Of a stretch of DNA of 64,000 bases, positions 44,916 to 53,813 are shown one piece after another; position 1 is the first letter of the stretch; every line of letters begins with the position of its first letter. Position numbers and translations under genes: made by a program. The notes under the pieces are model-generated. The model worked only from the letters and a program-made list of their open reading frames with translations. It made no database searches and was not told where the DNA came from. The DNA is taken from positions 496,001 to 560,000 of the forward strand of contig CAWAMM010000004.1 in assembly GCA_963783145.1 (NCBI GenBank), in the 5' to 3' direction. This DNA comes from DATGKG01 sp963783145. Lineage in GTDB: Bacteria > Desulfobacterota > Binatia > Binatales > Binataceae.

Positions 44916-47900
44916 ATGGCGCAGTCCGGCATCGTAACCTTCTTGTTCACCGATTTGGTGCAATCCACCCAGCACTTGCAAAGCGCGGGCGACGAGGCCG
45001 GTCAGGGACTGTTCCATGCCCATCACAAGATGATGACGCAGGCGGTTACCGCCAACGGCGGCGAGGAGCTCGAGTGGCTGGGCGATGGAATCCTTGCCGC
45101 ATTTCCCTCGGCCTCGGATGCGGTGAGATGCGCCATCAGGGTACAGCAGACGGCACGGCGGCCTTCCGCCGACACGCGATTCGAGATTCGTATCGGGATC
45201 CATGCCGGCGAAGCGATGCGGCGCGAGAGTGGTTACTTCGGCACTCCGATAGTCACGGCGCGCCGGCTGTGCGATCGTGCGGGCGCCGGACAGATTTTCT
45301 GCAGCAAACTAATCCAGGATTTCCTCGCCGCCCGGCGCGGGTTCGAGTTCCGCGACCTCGGCAATCTGCAACTCAAGGGCCTGGAAGCGCCGGTCAGCAC
45401 CAGCGAAGTTATCTACGAGCGCAACGACGCGGCCGCCCTGCTCAATCGCACCCCGTTCGTCGGTCGCGAGGCGCAGGTCCAGCGGCTGACGGCCAAACTG
45501 GAAGAGACCTGCAATGGGCGTGGTTCGGTGGCGATGCTGCTCGGTGAGCCCGGCATCGGCAAGACGCGGATGCTGGAGGAATTTTCCGATCTGGCCCGCG
45601 AGCACGGCGCGATAGTGCTTCGCGGCGCATGCTACGACGGCGAATGGCAGCGTCCGTATGGGCCGTTTGCTGAAATCCTGCTTGATTACTCGCGCAAGGC
45701 GAACCCGGACGAGCTGAAATTCCTCGAGACCAGCGCCCCCACTCTCGCGCGTATCACGCCGGCGCTGCGCGATCGCCTGGGACATATTGTCGAGCCGGTC
45801 GCGGTCGACAAGGATGAAGAGCGCTTCCGGCTGTTCGACGCGGTCAGCCAGTTGTTGATCGAAATCTCGCAGCGGCGGCCACTGGTAGTGGTGGTCGACG
45901 ATCTCCATTGGGCCGACCGGGGGACGGTGGCGATGCTCAGTCATGTCGCGCACTTTGTTCCCGGCAACCCAATTCTCCTGATTGGCGCCTATCGCGATGC
46001 GGAAGTCGATCGTAAACATCCGCTGATGGGCGCAGTGACCGCGATCCGGCGCTTGCGCAACTCCGAATCGCTCCAGTTAAAAGGGCTCGGCAGCGAAGAG
46101 GTCACCGATCTGCTTGGAATCATCGGTGACGAGAAGCCACCCCCGGAGCTAGTTAGCGCGCTCACCGCCGAAACCGGCGGTAATCCCTTTTTCATCCGCG
46201 AGGTGCTCCTGCATCTGCGCGAAGAGGGCAAGATTCTCAGTCAGGGACAGGGTTGGAATCTTCCGGCCGGTCGCCTGGAACTCGGGGTGACGGAAGGCGT
46301 GCGCGAGGTCGTCAGGCAGCGCCTGCTGCGCCTGTCCGACGAAGCCAATCGATTGCTTACCGTAGGCGCGGCTTTCAACGGAGCGTTTAACTTCGAGGTC
46401 GCGGCGGCGGTGGCAGAACTCGATGAGCAGGCGGCGCTGGCCGCACTCGATGAGGCACTCGAGGCTCAACTCCTGCGGCCGGGAGTTCGCGCTGACACCT
46501 TCGACTTCACCCACGCGCTCATCCGTCACACGCTGTATGAAGAGCAAAATCCCTCGCGCCGAGTCCGCCAGCATCGACGCATTGCCGAACAGATGGAGCG
46601 CGCGTGGGGCGAATTGGCGGTCGACCATGCGGCGGAGGTCGCGTATCACTTCTGGCGCAGCGCCGCGGCCTCGGGCGCGGAACGCGGCGTGGAGTATGCG
46701 CTAGCGGCCGCCGACAACGCCGAAGCCGCGTTCGCACATGACGAAGTTGCCGCGTTTCTACGCATCGCGCTGGAACTGCTGCCGCGCCAGGATGCGCGGC
46801 GCGGGCGGCTCCTCGCGCGGCTGGGACTCGCATTGACCTGGACCTTGAATGGAGAAGAGGCGCTGAAGAACGTCCTCGAAGCGGGCCAACTGATAGTGGC
46901 CGCCGAGGGCGCCGATGCCGCTGTCGAATACTACGAACAGAATGCTCGTGCGATGTTCAATGCCGGTCTCACGCGCGGCGCATGGGAGCTGGCCAGGGAG
47001 GGCCTGTGTCATATCGGCGAGCGGCGCGATATCACCTGGGTAAGCCTCTACGAAATCGACATCAATCGAATCGAGGCCGAAGACGAGAGCAACCCCGGCA
47101 TCCGCACCGACTCGCCCGAAAACCAGGCGCTAAAAGACGTGCTGCGGCAATTACCGAGGGCGCAACTCCGCGCGCGTACTATCGATCCGATTTTCCTGTC
47201 GCGCGATGAAATACTGAACGATCCATCGCCGTCGCCAACCGCGCTCTTCATGCATGCCGGCGACTTCCGCGCCAGTCTGCCGGTGTGGCAACAAGAGGCG
47301 GCAGACTGTGAGCGTCGCGGTGCCTTCGCGAAAGCGATGCGCGGGTGGGGCTCGGTGGCGCGTTGCCACATCTCATTGGGCGAATTAACCGCGGCGCGAG
47401 CCGCGCTGGATCGAACCGCGGCGCTCTCCGCGCGAATCGCGGGTCCCTGGTTCGGAGTGCTCGGACTGGTTGCGGCGCGCGCTGACTTTTGTCACGCAAC
47501 TGACGAAGGCTGGAAGGAGCTCCTGGCCGATGCGGCTTCCCAGGCACTGATACAAGGGCCGACTGCCGAAAGCAAATGGGGTGCGGCGATGATCAATGCC
47601 TACCTCGCATACTCCATGGCCAGCATAGAGCAAGTGCAGGCGGCGATGCAGCGGGTTGCGATGCTGCCCGCGGCGCTGGAACGCGGCACTTCGTGGGCAA
47701 CGACTTATTGCGCAACGGCATGCATGGCAACGGCGGCGCTGTGGCGTCTCAATCGGGCCGATTACGCCGAGGTGGTCGAACAAAGCATTCGTACCAAGGT
47801 CATCGCGCCCGATTTCCGTTATCCGCTTTCCGACGGACGTTTATCGCTGGCCCGGCTATGCGCCCTGCAGGGCCGCTATGATGAAGCGACGGAGTGGTTC

Positions 47901-48140
47901 GCGAAAGCGCGGGTGGTCCTCGATGAGCAGGGTGCGCGGACGCTACGCGCGATTTCAGATTTCGACGAAGCTCTGATGTACCTGCGGCGGGGCAGGACCG
48001 ATGATGACGAACGCGCGCAACCATTTCTCGATGTCGCCAGGGCGCAATTCACGGCGATCGGCATGATTGGGTGGCTGAGGCGCCTCGAAAAACTACCGGG
48101 ACGGCCGCCAGGCGAAGCGGTTGCAAGGGCGACGTCCTAA
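44916..48140 (+). CDS. Cyclase-homology/AAA-ATPase/TPR regulator, copy 1
   Basis: 1074 residues from ATG 44916. About 1-165: class III nucleotide cyclase homology domain with both metal Asp (FLFTDLVQSTQ and WLGDGILAAF). About 190-450: AAA_16/STAND-like ATPase (Walker A LLGEPGIGKTR; Walker B VVVVDDLHWADRGT). About 560-1060: helical TPR-like repeats (YDEATEWFAKARVVLDEQGA). By alignment, the adenine-specifying Lys is Glu, the purine-contact Asp is Gly (SGYFGTPIVTARRL) and the transition-state Asn is Val, while the Arg is kept; this subfamily may not make cAMP. Probably a cytoplasmic signal-responsive regulator. Most diverged of three paralogs. Confidence 0.88.
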   Translation: MAQSGIVTFLFTDLVQSTQHLQSAGDEAGQGLFHAHHKMMTQAVTANGGEELEWLGDGILAAFPSASDAVRCAIRVQQTARRPSADTRFEIRIGIHAGEAMRRESGYFGTPIVTARRLCDRAGAGQIFCSKLIQDFLAARRGFEFRDLGNLQLKGLEAPVSTSEVIYERNDAAALLNRTPFVGREAQVQRLTAKLEETCNGRGSVAMLLGEPGIGKTRMLEEFSDLAREHGAIVLRGACYDGEWQRPYGPFAEILLDYSRKANPDELKFLETSAPTLARITPALRDRLGHIVEPVAVDKDEERFRLFDAVSQLLIEISQRRPLVVVVDDLHWADRGTVAMLSHVAHFVPGNPILLIGAYRDAEVDRKHPLMGAVTAIRRLRNSESLQLKGLGSEEVTDLLGIIGDEKPPPELVSALTAETGGNPFFIREVLLHLREEGKILSQGQGWNLPAGRLELGVTEGVREVVRQRLLRLSDEANRLLTVGAAFNGAFNFEVAAAVAELDEQAALAALDEALEAQLLRPGVRADTFDFTHALIRHTLYEEQNPSRRVRQHRRIAEQMERAWGELAVDHAAEVAYHFWRSAAASGAERGVEYALAAADNAEAAFAHDEVAAFLRIALELLPRQDARRGRLLARLGLALTWTLNGEEALKNVLEAGQLIVAAEGADAAVEYYEQNARAMFNAGLTRGAWELAREGLCHIGERRDITWVSLYEIDINRIEAEDESNPGIRTDSPENQALKDVLRQLPRAQLRARTIDPIFLSRDEILNDPSPSPTALFMHAGDFRASLPVWQQEAADCERRGAFAKAMRGWGSVARCHISLGELTAARAALDRTAALSARIAGPWFGVLGLVAARADFCHATDEGWKELLADAASQALIQGPTAESKWGAAMINAYLAYSMASIEQVQAAMQRVAMLPAALERGTSWATTYCATACMATAALWRLNRADYAEVVEQSIRTKVIAPDFRYPLSDGRLSLARLCALQGRYDEATEWFAKARVVLDEQGARTLRAISDFDEALMYLRRGRTDDDERAQPFLDVARAQFTAIGMIGWLRRLEKLPGRPPGEAVARATS

Positions 48141-48526
48141 CGCGTTCTCGCCGACTATTCGCGTAGTTGCCACCGACAGCACGTCGGCAACGTGACTGAT
48201 TCCTCTCGACCATATGTCAGCACGATGCCCTCATTTAGAGACTACTTGCGAACGATCCTAAACAAGATGTTGCTATACAACTACAATTTGACAAGAGTCC
48301 GCCGATCAAGATAGATATAGCTAAATAGAGCTAGATCGTGCGCGCCAAAGGGGCCATTGAGCGCGTTATGGTCGAGAGGTATCCCAAATGGCCTGGCGAC
48401 GAATCGTCCGTTCGGTTATTCCGCTCGGGTTCAGAGCAACCAGGTTCGGAACCTGGAGTGCTAAAAACCGCGCTGCGGATTCTCTGATATCGCCGGGTTC
48501 CTCAGGCCGCGCCGCGTGGGTGTGAG
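48141..48526. other. Intergenic region before copy 2, with a possible 44-codon leader frame
   Basis: AT-richer than its surroundings at 48240-48340. A candidate promoter lies at 48288-48317. A short frame (ATG 48388 to TGA just before the copy 2 ATG) with AGAGG seven to eight bases upstream encodes MAWRRIVRSVIPLGFRATRF and 24 more residues. It is basic and could be a leader peptide; evidence is weak. Confidence 0.35.
48288..48317 (+). promoter_or_regulatory. Candidate sigma70-type promoter for cyclase-AAA copy 2
   Basis: A consensus TTGACA (48288-48293) is followed after 18 bases by TAGATA (48312-48317), about 210 bases upstream of the gene, in an AT-rich stretch. The -35 match is perfect; the -10 is moderate. 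Confidence 0.5.
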
Positions 48527-51500
48527 ATGGCGGAATCAGGTACCCTGACGCTGCTCTTCACCGACTTGGTGAACTCAACGCAGCTTTTAGGCCGCGCCGG
48601 CGACGAAGCCGGCCATCGTCTCTTTGGTGCCCACCACAAGCTGATGTCGGATGCCATCAGCGGCAATGGTGGTGAGGAGTTGCAATGGCTGGGAGACGGC
48701 GTTTTGGCCGCCTATCCATCCACCGCAGATGCGGTACGCTGTGCCGTCCGCATTCAACAGACCGCGCGACGTCCAATCGAAGGCGCCAAATTCGAGATTC
48801 GCATCGGCATTCACGTTGGCGAAGTATTGCGGCGCCAGGACGGTTACTTCGGCGTCCCGATCGTGGTCGCGCGGCGGTTATGTGACCGAGCCAAGGCGGG
48901 ACAGATCCTATGCAGTAGGCTCATAGTTGATATGCTTGCGGCACGTCAAGCATTTACCTTCCGCGATGTCGGTAACCTCGAGCTCAAAGGCATTCCGACG
49001 CCTACCGCGGTCAGCGAAGTGGTCTATGAGCGCAACGATGCCGGCGCGTTGCTCAACCGCACTCCCTTTGTAGGCAGAGCCGAGCAACTGGCGCGCTTGT
49101 CCATCAAGCTCGAAGAAGCCTGCAACGGCCACGGCTCGATCGCGATGCTTCAGGGCGAGCCGGGAATCGGAAAAAGCCGCACCATTGCGGAGTTTTCCGA
49201 CGCGGCTCGCCAGCGCGGAGCGATCGTGCTGCATGGGGCGTGCTACGACGGCGAATGGCAACCGCCTTACGGTCCGTTCGCCGAGGTGATCGCAAATTAT
49301 GCGCGCCAGGCGCAATCGGCGGAGCTTTCCGCGGTGTGCGGGGACAATGCGGCCACGCTCGCGCGCATCGCGCCTACCTTACGGGAAAAAACCGGGAATC
49401 CCGCCGAGCGGGCCACCCTGGACAAAGAGGAAGAGCGCTTTCGCCTTTTCGACGCGGTGTCGCAGTTTCTGATCGCGGTTGCCCGCCGTGGGCCATTGTT
49501 GCTGGTGCTCGACGATCTCCACTGGGCCGACCGCGGCACGGTGGGCATGCTCAATCATGTTGCCCATAACGTCGCGGCCAATTCGATGCTGTTGATCGGC
49601 GCCTTTCGCGACGCCGAGGTCGACCGCATGCATCCGCTGGCGCGCGCACTCGCCACGCTGCGGAGGTTGCCGGATTTCGAGATTCTTCCGCTCAAAGGGC
49701 TCCAGAGCAGCGATGTCGTGGAATTGCTCGGGATCATCGCCGATCAAGACGCTCCCGAGCCCCTGGTCCAGACCCTCAGCGCGGAAACTGAAGGCAATCC
49801 GTTGTTCATCCGTGAGGTGCTGTTGCATCTGCTGGAAGAAGGCAAGATTCTGCGCGACGGCCAGGGGTGGGGGTCACGTTTCAGCGTCACCGAACTTGGC
49901 ATTCCCGAAGGGGTTCGCAGCGTAATCGGGCGGCGCCTGATGAAGCTGTCGGAAGACGCCAATCGCCTGCTAACGGTCGGCTCATGTTTTAAGGGATCGT
50001 TCTCCTTCGAGATCGCGGCCGCGGCTGCCGACCTGGATGAAGATGCCGCGCTTACTGCGATCGACGAAGCTCTGGATGCGCAGCTGCTGCGGCCCGGGAC
50101 TAATTCTGAAATCTTCGATTTTACTCATGCGCTCATCCGTCATTCGCTTTACTCGGGTTTGAATCCTCCGCGCCGGGTCCGGCTGCATCGCCGAATCGCG
50201 GAGGCGATGGAACGGACCTGGGGCGAGCGGGCCTCGGATCACGCCGCCGAGGTGGCTTATCAGTTCTGGTGCGGGGCCGGGTCTTCAGGTGCGAAACGCG
50301 GCGCCGATTATGCCATCGCTGCGGCCAACAATGCCGAAGCTGCGTATGCGCATGACGAGGCAGTCGCTTTCTTACGTATCGCGCTGGAACTGCTGGCCGC
50401 CGATGATTCGCAAAGGCCTCGGCTATCGGCGCGCCTCGGGCTTTCCCTGGCATATACGCTCAATGCCGATGAGGCGATCAAGGTGAGCCGCGAGGCCGGC
50501 GACTTGCTCGCCACCTCGGAAAGCCAGGTCGCCGCCACCGAATACCTGAGGATCGTCGTTCGTTCGCTCTATAACGGAGGGCTGCTGCGCGGCGCGTGGG
50601 AGCTGGCCAGGGAAGGCCTTCGGCATGCGGGTGACCGCCGGGACGTCAACTGGGCCGCGATCAACGAGATGGATTTGATGCGCCAGGCAACCGAGGATCC
50701 AGATAATCCGGGGATCCGCTGCGAGACCCCCAACGAACGCGAACATCGCGCGATCCTGAAACAGCTTCCGCCCGAGCAACTGCGCGCGGTGGGCCTGGAA
50801 CGGCCAGTCGAATCACGAAAGGATATCCTCGAATCTCCGGACGCGTCGCCGACCGCGCTGCTGTTCCTGGCCGGCGAGTTTCGCCGCAGCCTGCCCATCT
50901 GGCAACAGGACGCGATCGAGGCAGAACGCGCGGGCCGGATCATGTGGGCGATGCACGCGTGGACCAGCGTTGCGCGATGCCATACGGGCCTGGGCGAACT
51001 CACCCTCGCGCAGGCGGCCTACGATCGTGCGGTCGGCTTCTCGGCGCGCAGAGTCGGATCCTCACCGTGGCTGCTTAATCTGCTCTCGGCGAAGCAAGAT
51101 CTGCGCATTCTGTTGGATGAGGGATGGGACGAGGTTTTTACCGATCCGGTGCTGATGGCGATCATGCAGGAGACTCGGGAGGATAATAAATGGGCCGCTT
51201 CGGCTATTCACGGCGCGGCGGCGTATGTCCTCAGTCGCATCAACCAGACCGAACTCGCGCTGCAGCGACTCCAGATGCTGTTCCCTGCGCTGGAAGTCGG
51301 CGCGGGATGGACGGTCGTGTATGGCGGCATGGCCTGTGACGCTGCTGCGACCCTGTGGCTCCTTAACCGGACTGATTCGATTAGCCTCCTGGAGCGAAAC
51401 CTGCTGGCGAAAGTTCTCGCACCGGACTTCCGCTATCCGATGCGCGATGGCCGCTTGTCGATGGCGCGCCTGTGCGCACTGCAGCGGCGCTACGATGAAG

Positions 51501-51730
51501 CGTCCGAATGGTTCGCGCAGGCGCGCGTCGTCCTCGAGGAGCAGGGCGCGCGGCCCTTGCGCGCCATCACCGACTATGACGAAGCGCTGATGTTTCTCCG
51601 TCGCGCCGATGCAGGCGACCGCGAGAGCGCGCGGCCATTGTTGAAAGTTGCGGCGGAACAATTTCGCAACATCGGCATGACCGGATGGCTGCGCCGCGCC
51701 GAAGAAACCTTCGCCGGCGCGGGTAGATAA
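48527..51730 (+). CDS. Cyclase-homology/AAA-ATPase/TPR regulator, copy 2
   Basis: 1067 residues from ATG 48527. The N-terminal cyclase homology domain keeps metal Asp13 and Asp57 (LLFTDLVNST, WLGDGV) and Arg117. It has Gln53 where adenylyl cyclases have Lys, Gly106 for Asp and Val113 for Asn (DGYFGVPIVVARRL). Walker A GEPGIGKS is at 210-217; Walker B is LLVLDDLHWADRGT. The TPR-like C-terminal half ends RYDEASEWFAQARVVLEEQG and GWLRRAEETF. It is closer to copy 3 than to copy 1, so a second duplication is more recent. Followed by the TPT/Cys-rich secreted gene on the same strand. Confidence 0.88.
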   Translation: MAESGTLTLLFTDLVNSTQLLGRAGDEAGHRLFGAHHKLMSDAISGNGGEELQWLGDGVLAAYPSTADAVRCAVRIQQTARRPIEGAKFEIRIGIHVGEVLRRQDGYFGVPIVVARRLCDRAKAGQILCSRLIVDMLAARQAFTFRDVGNLELKGIPTPTAVSEVVYERNDAGALLNRTPFVGRAEQLARLSIKLEEACNGHGSIAMLQGEPGIGKSRTIAEFSDAARQRGAIVLHGACYDGEWQPPYGPFAEVIANYARQAQSAELSAVCGDNAATLARIAPTLREKTGNPAERATLDKEEERFRLFDAVSQFLIAVARRGPLLLVLDDLHWADRGTVGMLNHVAHNVAANSMLLIGAFRDAEVDRMHPLARALATLRRLPDFEILPLKGLQSSDVVELLGIIADQDAPEPLVQTLSAETEGNPLFIREVLLHLLEEGKILRDGQGWGSRFSVTELGIPEGVRSVIGRRLMKLSEDANRLLTVGSCFKGSFSFEIAAAAADLDEDAALTAIDEALDAQLLRPGTNSEIFDFTHALIRHSLYSGLNPPRRVRLHRRIAEAMERTWGERASDHAAEVAYQFWCGAGSSGAKRGADYAIAAANNAEAAYAHDEAVAFLRIALELLAADDSQRPRLSARLGLSLAYTLNADEAIKVSREAGDLLATSESQVAATEYLRIVVRSLYNGGLLRGAWELAREGLRHAGDRRDVNWAAINEMDLMRQATEDPDNPGIRCETPNEREHRAILKQLPPEQLRAVGLERPVESRKDILESPDASPTALLFLAGEFRRSLPIWQQDAIEAERAGRIMWAMHAWTSVARCHTGLGELTLAQAAYDRAVGFSARRVGSSPWLLNLLSAKQDLRILLDEGWDEVFTDPVLMAIMQETREDNKWAASAIHGAAAYVLSRINQTELALQRLQMLFPALEVGAGWTVVYGGMACDAAATLWLLNRTDSISLLERNLLAKVLAPDFRYPMRDGRLSMARLCALQRRYDEASEWFAQARVVLEEQGARPLRAITDYDEALMFLRRADAGDRESARPLLKVAAEQFRNIGMTGWLRRAEETFAGAGR

Positions 51731-51885
51731 GCGAATTCTGGTACTGGCCGAATTAGGCCAGTTTCTGAACGACTATCTGGAGTTTCGTATCGCCCGTATG
51801 AAGACAGGCTAGTTCGACATGAAGCTCCGCCACGCTGCTGCGCTCGCGCTTGTCGTAAATTGGACACTTTGGTAGACAGGCTGTC

Positions 51886-52265
51886 ATGGGGCGGGGGAAA
51901 CGGTTAGCCGTGCGGTCGTCGCAATCTTCGTGACGGTGTTGCTCGTCGGCGTTCTTACGTTGGTACGCGGCGCTTCGGCTAACGTGCTCTGGGGTTATTG
52001 GGAAGTCGGCCCACAGGTCTCCAGACCGACACCTACCGAGACCGCGACAGCGACGGCCACATCGACGGCTACCCAAACGGCGACACCGACCGCTACTGCT
52101 ACTCCGGGTTGCATCGTCAACAAGTCGGGTGCCTGTCCCAATTGCAGCAACGGATCTTTAGGAAACTGCCTAGTGGCATGCGACACTTTCTGCCTCGACA
52201 GATCTAACCTTCCCAACTGCACTGATTCCGACACCACTTGTACTTGTAGCTGCCAGTCGCCCTGA
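51886..52265 (+). CDS. Small secreted TPT-linker, Cys-rich protein, copy 1 (start region frameshifted)
   Basis: The ATG at 51886 (MGRG, after AGGCTGTC) matches the start of the mirrored paralog at 54239, but the frame is lost after the G5 run at 51892-51896; one added G restores MGRGETVSRAVVAIFV. Without it, translation could begin only at GTG 51930. The rest has a signal peptide (LLVGVLTLVRGASA), then NVLWGYWEVGPQVSRPTPTE, a TATATST linker and a Cys-rich tail with eight Cys (GCIVNKSGACPNCSNG, CTDSDTTCTCSCQ). The tail is likely to be disulfide-bonded or metal-binding outside the cell. No known family. Confidence 0.65.
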
Positions 52266-52266
52266 A

Positions 52267-52337
52267 ATTAGATACCGTGACGTTGATCAAGCTTCTTCAC
52301 AGTGAAGTCTCACTGCGGATTGTGGGTTCGGGAAGGG
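52267..52337 (-). repeat. Left 71-bp inverted repeat: 3' end remnant of an IS110-like element
   Basis: The stretch is the reverse complement of 53708-53778 with 64 of 71 positions the same. On the minus strand it encodes the last residues of the same transposase ending (FPNPQSAVRLHCEEA, stop), so it is the 3' tip of a second IS110-type copy in opposite orientation. It starts directly after the copy 1 secreted-protein stop. The remaining 52338-52476 holds nothing I can name. Confidence 0.75.
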
Positions 52338-52476
52338 ACCTCGGGACTTGGCTACCGAATAGATGTCGTTGAACCTTCACCTTCGCTCATTGATGAGCGA
52401 AGATCGTACAAGGCCAGTCCATCACTCAACTGGCGCGCATACGAGGCGGGAAACCCACTGCGCGATCCCGAATGAT

Positions 52477-52516
52477 TGTAACATCTCACGTGACAGCCGG
52501 AACACGTTATGTTACA
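52477..52516. promoter_or_regulatory. Palindromic operator of higBA
   Basis: TGTAACAT (52477-52484) and ATGTTACA (52509-52516) are perfect inverted arms 24 bases apart, with inner ACGTG-like half-sites near each. The right arm ends 11 bases before the higB GTG. This is the expected place and form for autorepression by HigA. Confidence 0.6.
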
Positions 52517-52527
52517 TTCGTGGGCAT

Positions 52528-52806
52528 GTGATCAAAACCTTCATCCATAAGGGGCTGCGGGAGCTGTACGAAACCGGCACAACCGCGCAGATTCCGCCGG
52601 TGCTGGTCGGACGCTGCAAGGTGCGCCTCGCGGCGCTTGACCAGGCACTGAGCTTGTCCGATTTGAACCTACCGGGATTCAATTTTCATCCGCTCAAAGG
52701 TCGCAATCCGGTCCGATACTCGATCCACGTCAATGGCCCGTGGGCGCTGACGTTTGAGTGGAGGGCTCCCGATGTGTTCCGGCTTGATCTTGAACAGTAT
52801 CACTGA
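52528..52806 (+). CDS. higB: HigB-type RelE-family toxin
   Basis: 92 residues from GTG 52528. RelE/ParE-fold features: MIKTFIHKGLRELYETGTTA, the ALDQALSLSDLNLPGFNFHP segment, LKGRNPVRYSIHVNGPWALT and a final FEWRAPDVFRLDLEQYH with the basic and Tyr/His active residues. This is the plasmid-maintenance killer (HigB) family, a ribosome-dependent mRNA interferase. It is followed 12 bases later by its antitoxin, toxin first as usual for higBA. Intact. Lies between two inverted IS110 ends. Confidence 0.92.
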   Translation: MIKTFIHKGLRELYETGTTAQIPPVLVGRCKVRLAALDQALSLSDLNLPGFNFHPLKGRNPVRYSIHVNGPWALTFEWRAPDVFRLDLEQYH

Positions 52807-52818
52807 GAGGAAACTCCA

Positions 52819-53142
52819 ATGAGGCACAAACGAGAATATCCGGCGCGTGGCCCGATGGCCGAGCCAAGCCATCCTGGATTGCTGTTCGCCGACCTCCTGC
52901 CTGACCTCGACGGCGGCCGGCGCACCATCGCGGAGATTGCCTCGATGCTCGGAGTGACGCGGCAGACTCTGCATCGGGTGATGGCTGGCCGGACCGCAGT
53001 GACGCCCGATATGGCGGTACGACTCGGGAAGTTGTGTGGCAATGGCCCCGGTCTCTGGCTGCGGATGCAGGCGGCATACGATGCGTGGGAGGCGACCATG
53101 CGGCTGGCGAAGGAATTGGAGAGGATCCCTACTTTATCTTAG
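52819..53142 (+). CDS. higA: HigA-type antitoxin
   Basis: 107 residues from ATG 52819, after GAGAGGAAA. Helix-turn-helix: HPGLLFADLLPDL, then RTIAEIASMLGVTRQTLHRV, MAGRTAVTPDMAVRLGKLCG, and the tail NGPGLWLRMQAAYDAWEA. The NP/NGPGLWLxxQxxYDxW signature defines HigA. It neutralises HigB and should bind the palindrome at 52477-52516. The family usually has about 95-105 residues. Confidence 0.93.
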   Translation: MRHKREYPARGPMAEPSHPGLLFADLLPDLDGGRRTIAEIASMLGVTRQTLHRVMAGRTAVTPDMAVRLGKLCGNGPGLWLRMQAAYDAWEATMRLAKELERIPTLS

Positions 53143-53199
53143 TGGTAACACAAACTGCGGTTTCCGCGGTTCGGGCTTTTTGATAAATGCGAGCGATGA

Positions 53200-53778
53200 A
53201 GCTTCGCCACCCCGTGCGCCGGCGCGCGCCAGCAGCGCAAACAACTCCTACGCCTGCGAGGATCTCGAGATTCTACGTAAGCGGCTTAAGCGGCTGGACG
53301 GCGCCGTTGCGGGCGCGCTTCAGCAGCATCACGTGGGTCAGCTCTTGACCACCATCGGCGGCATCGGCGAGACCACCGCGGCCATGCTCATCGCTGAACT
53401 CGGAGACCCTGCGCGCTTCGCCAGCGCTGCGGCATTGACCGCCTATGTGGGGCTGTGCCCGGGGCACAAGCATTCCGGCAAGCATCAACCGAAAAGTTCT
53501 TCGCTCAGCCCGATCGGCAATCGGCGGCTACGGCGGGCGCTATGGATGCCGACCCTTAGTGCCGCGACCCAGAGCAATCCGTGGCTGATGGTCTTCTATC
53601 GGCGCCTGATCCTGCGCTGCAAGCCGCACAAGGTCGCGCTCTGCGCCGCCATGCGTAAACTATTGGCGGCCATCTACTCGGCGGCCAAATATCCCCGTCC
53701 CTTCGTTCCCTTCCTCAACCCACAATCCGCACTGAGACTTGAGTATAAAGAAGCTTGATCAACGTCACGGTATCTAAT
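53200..53778 (+). mobile_element. IS110-family transposase, C-terminal remnant with element end
   Basis: The frame ending TGA 53756-53758 encodes the Transposase_20 domain of IS110 enzymes: QLLTTIGGIGETTAAMLIAE, FASAAALTAYVGLCPGHKHS, then LSPIGNRRLRRALWMPTLSA with the conserved Ser region and AAMRKLLAAIYSA. The N-terminal DEDD RuvC-like domain is missing, so it is inactive. Remnant begins shortly after higA, suggesting that the module landed in or replaced the element's 5' half. The 3' end is part of the 71-bp inverted repeat. Confidence 0.85.
53708..53778 (+). repeat. Right 71-bp inverted repeat (IS110 3' end)
   Basis: Partner of 52267-52337, covering the last 17 codons of the IS110 transposase remnant and 20 bases beyond. 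Seven mismatches, mostly clustered in a seven-base block. Confidence 0.8.
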
Positions 53779-53813
53779 TTGGCAGCATGTGAGCTGGACG
53801 GAATTGGGAGAAC

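Noticed and set aside
53036..53200. N-terminal part of the IS110 frame overlapping higA
   Set aside because: This part is higA in another frame; transposase-like residues start only after about 53200.
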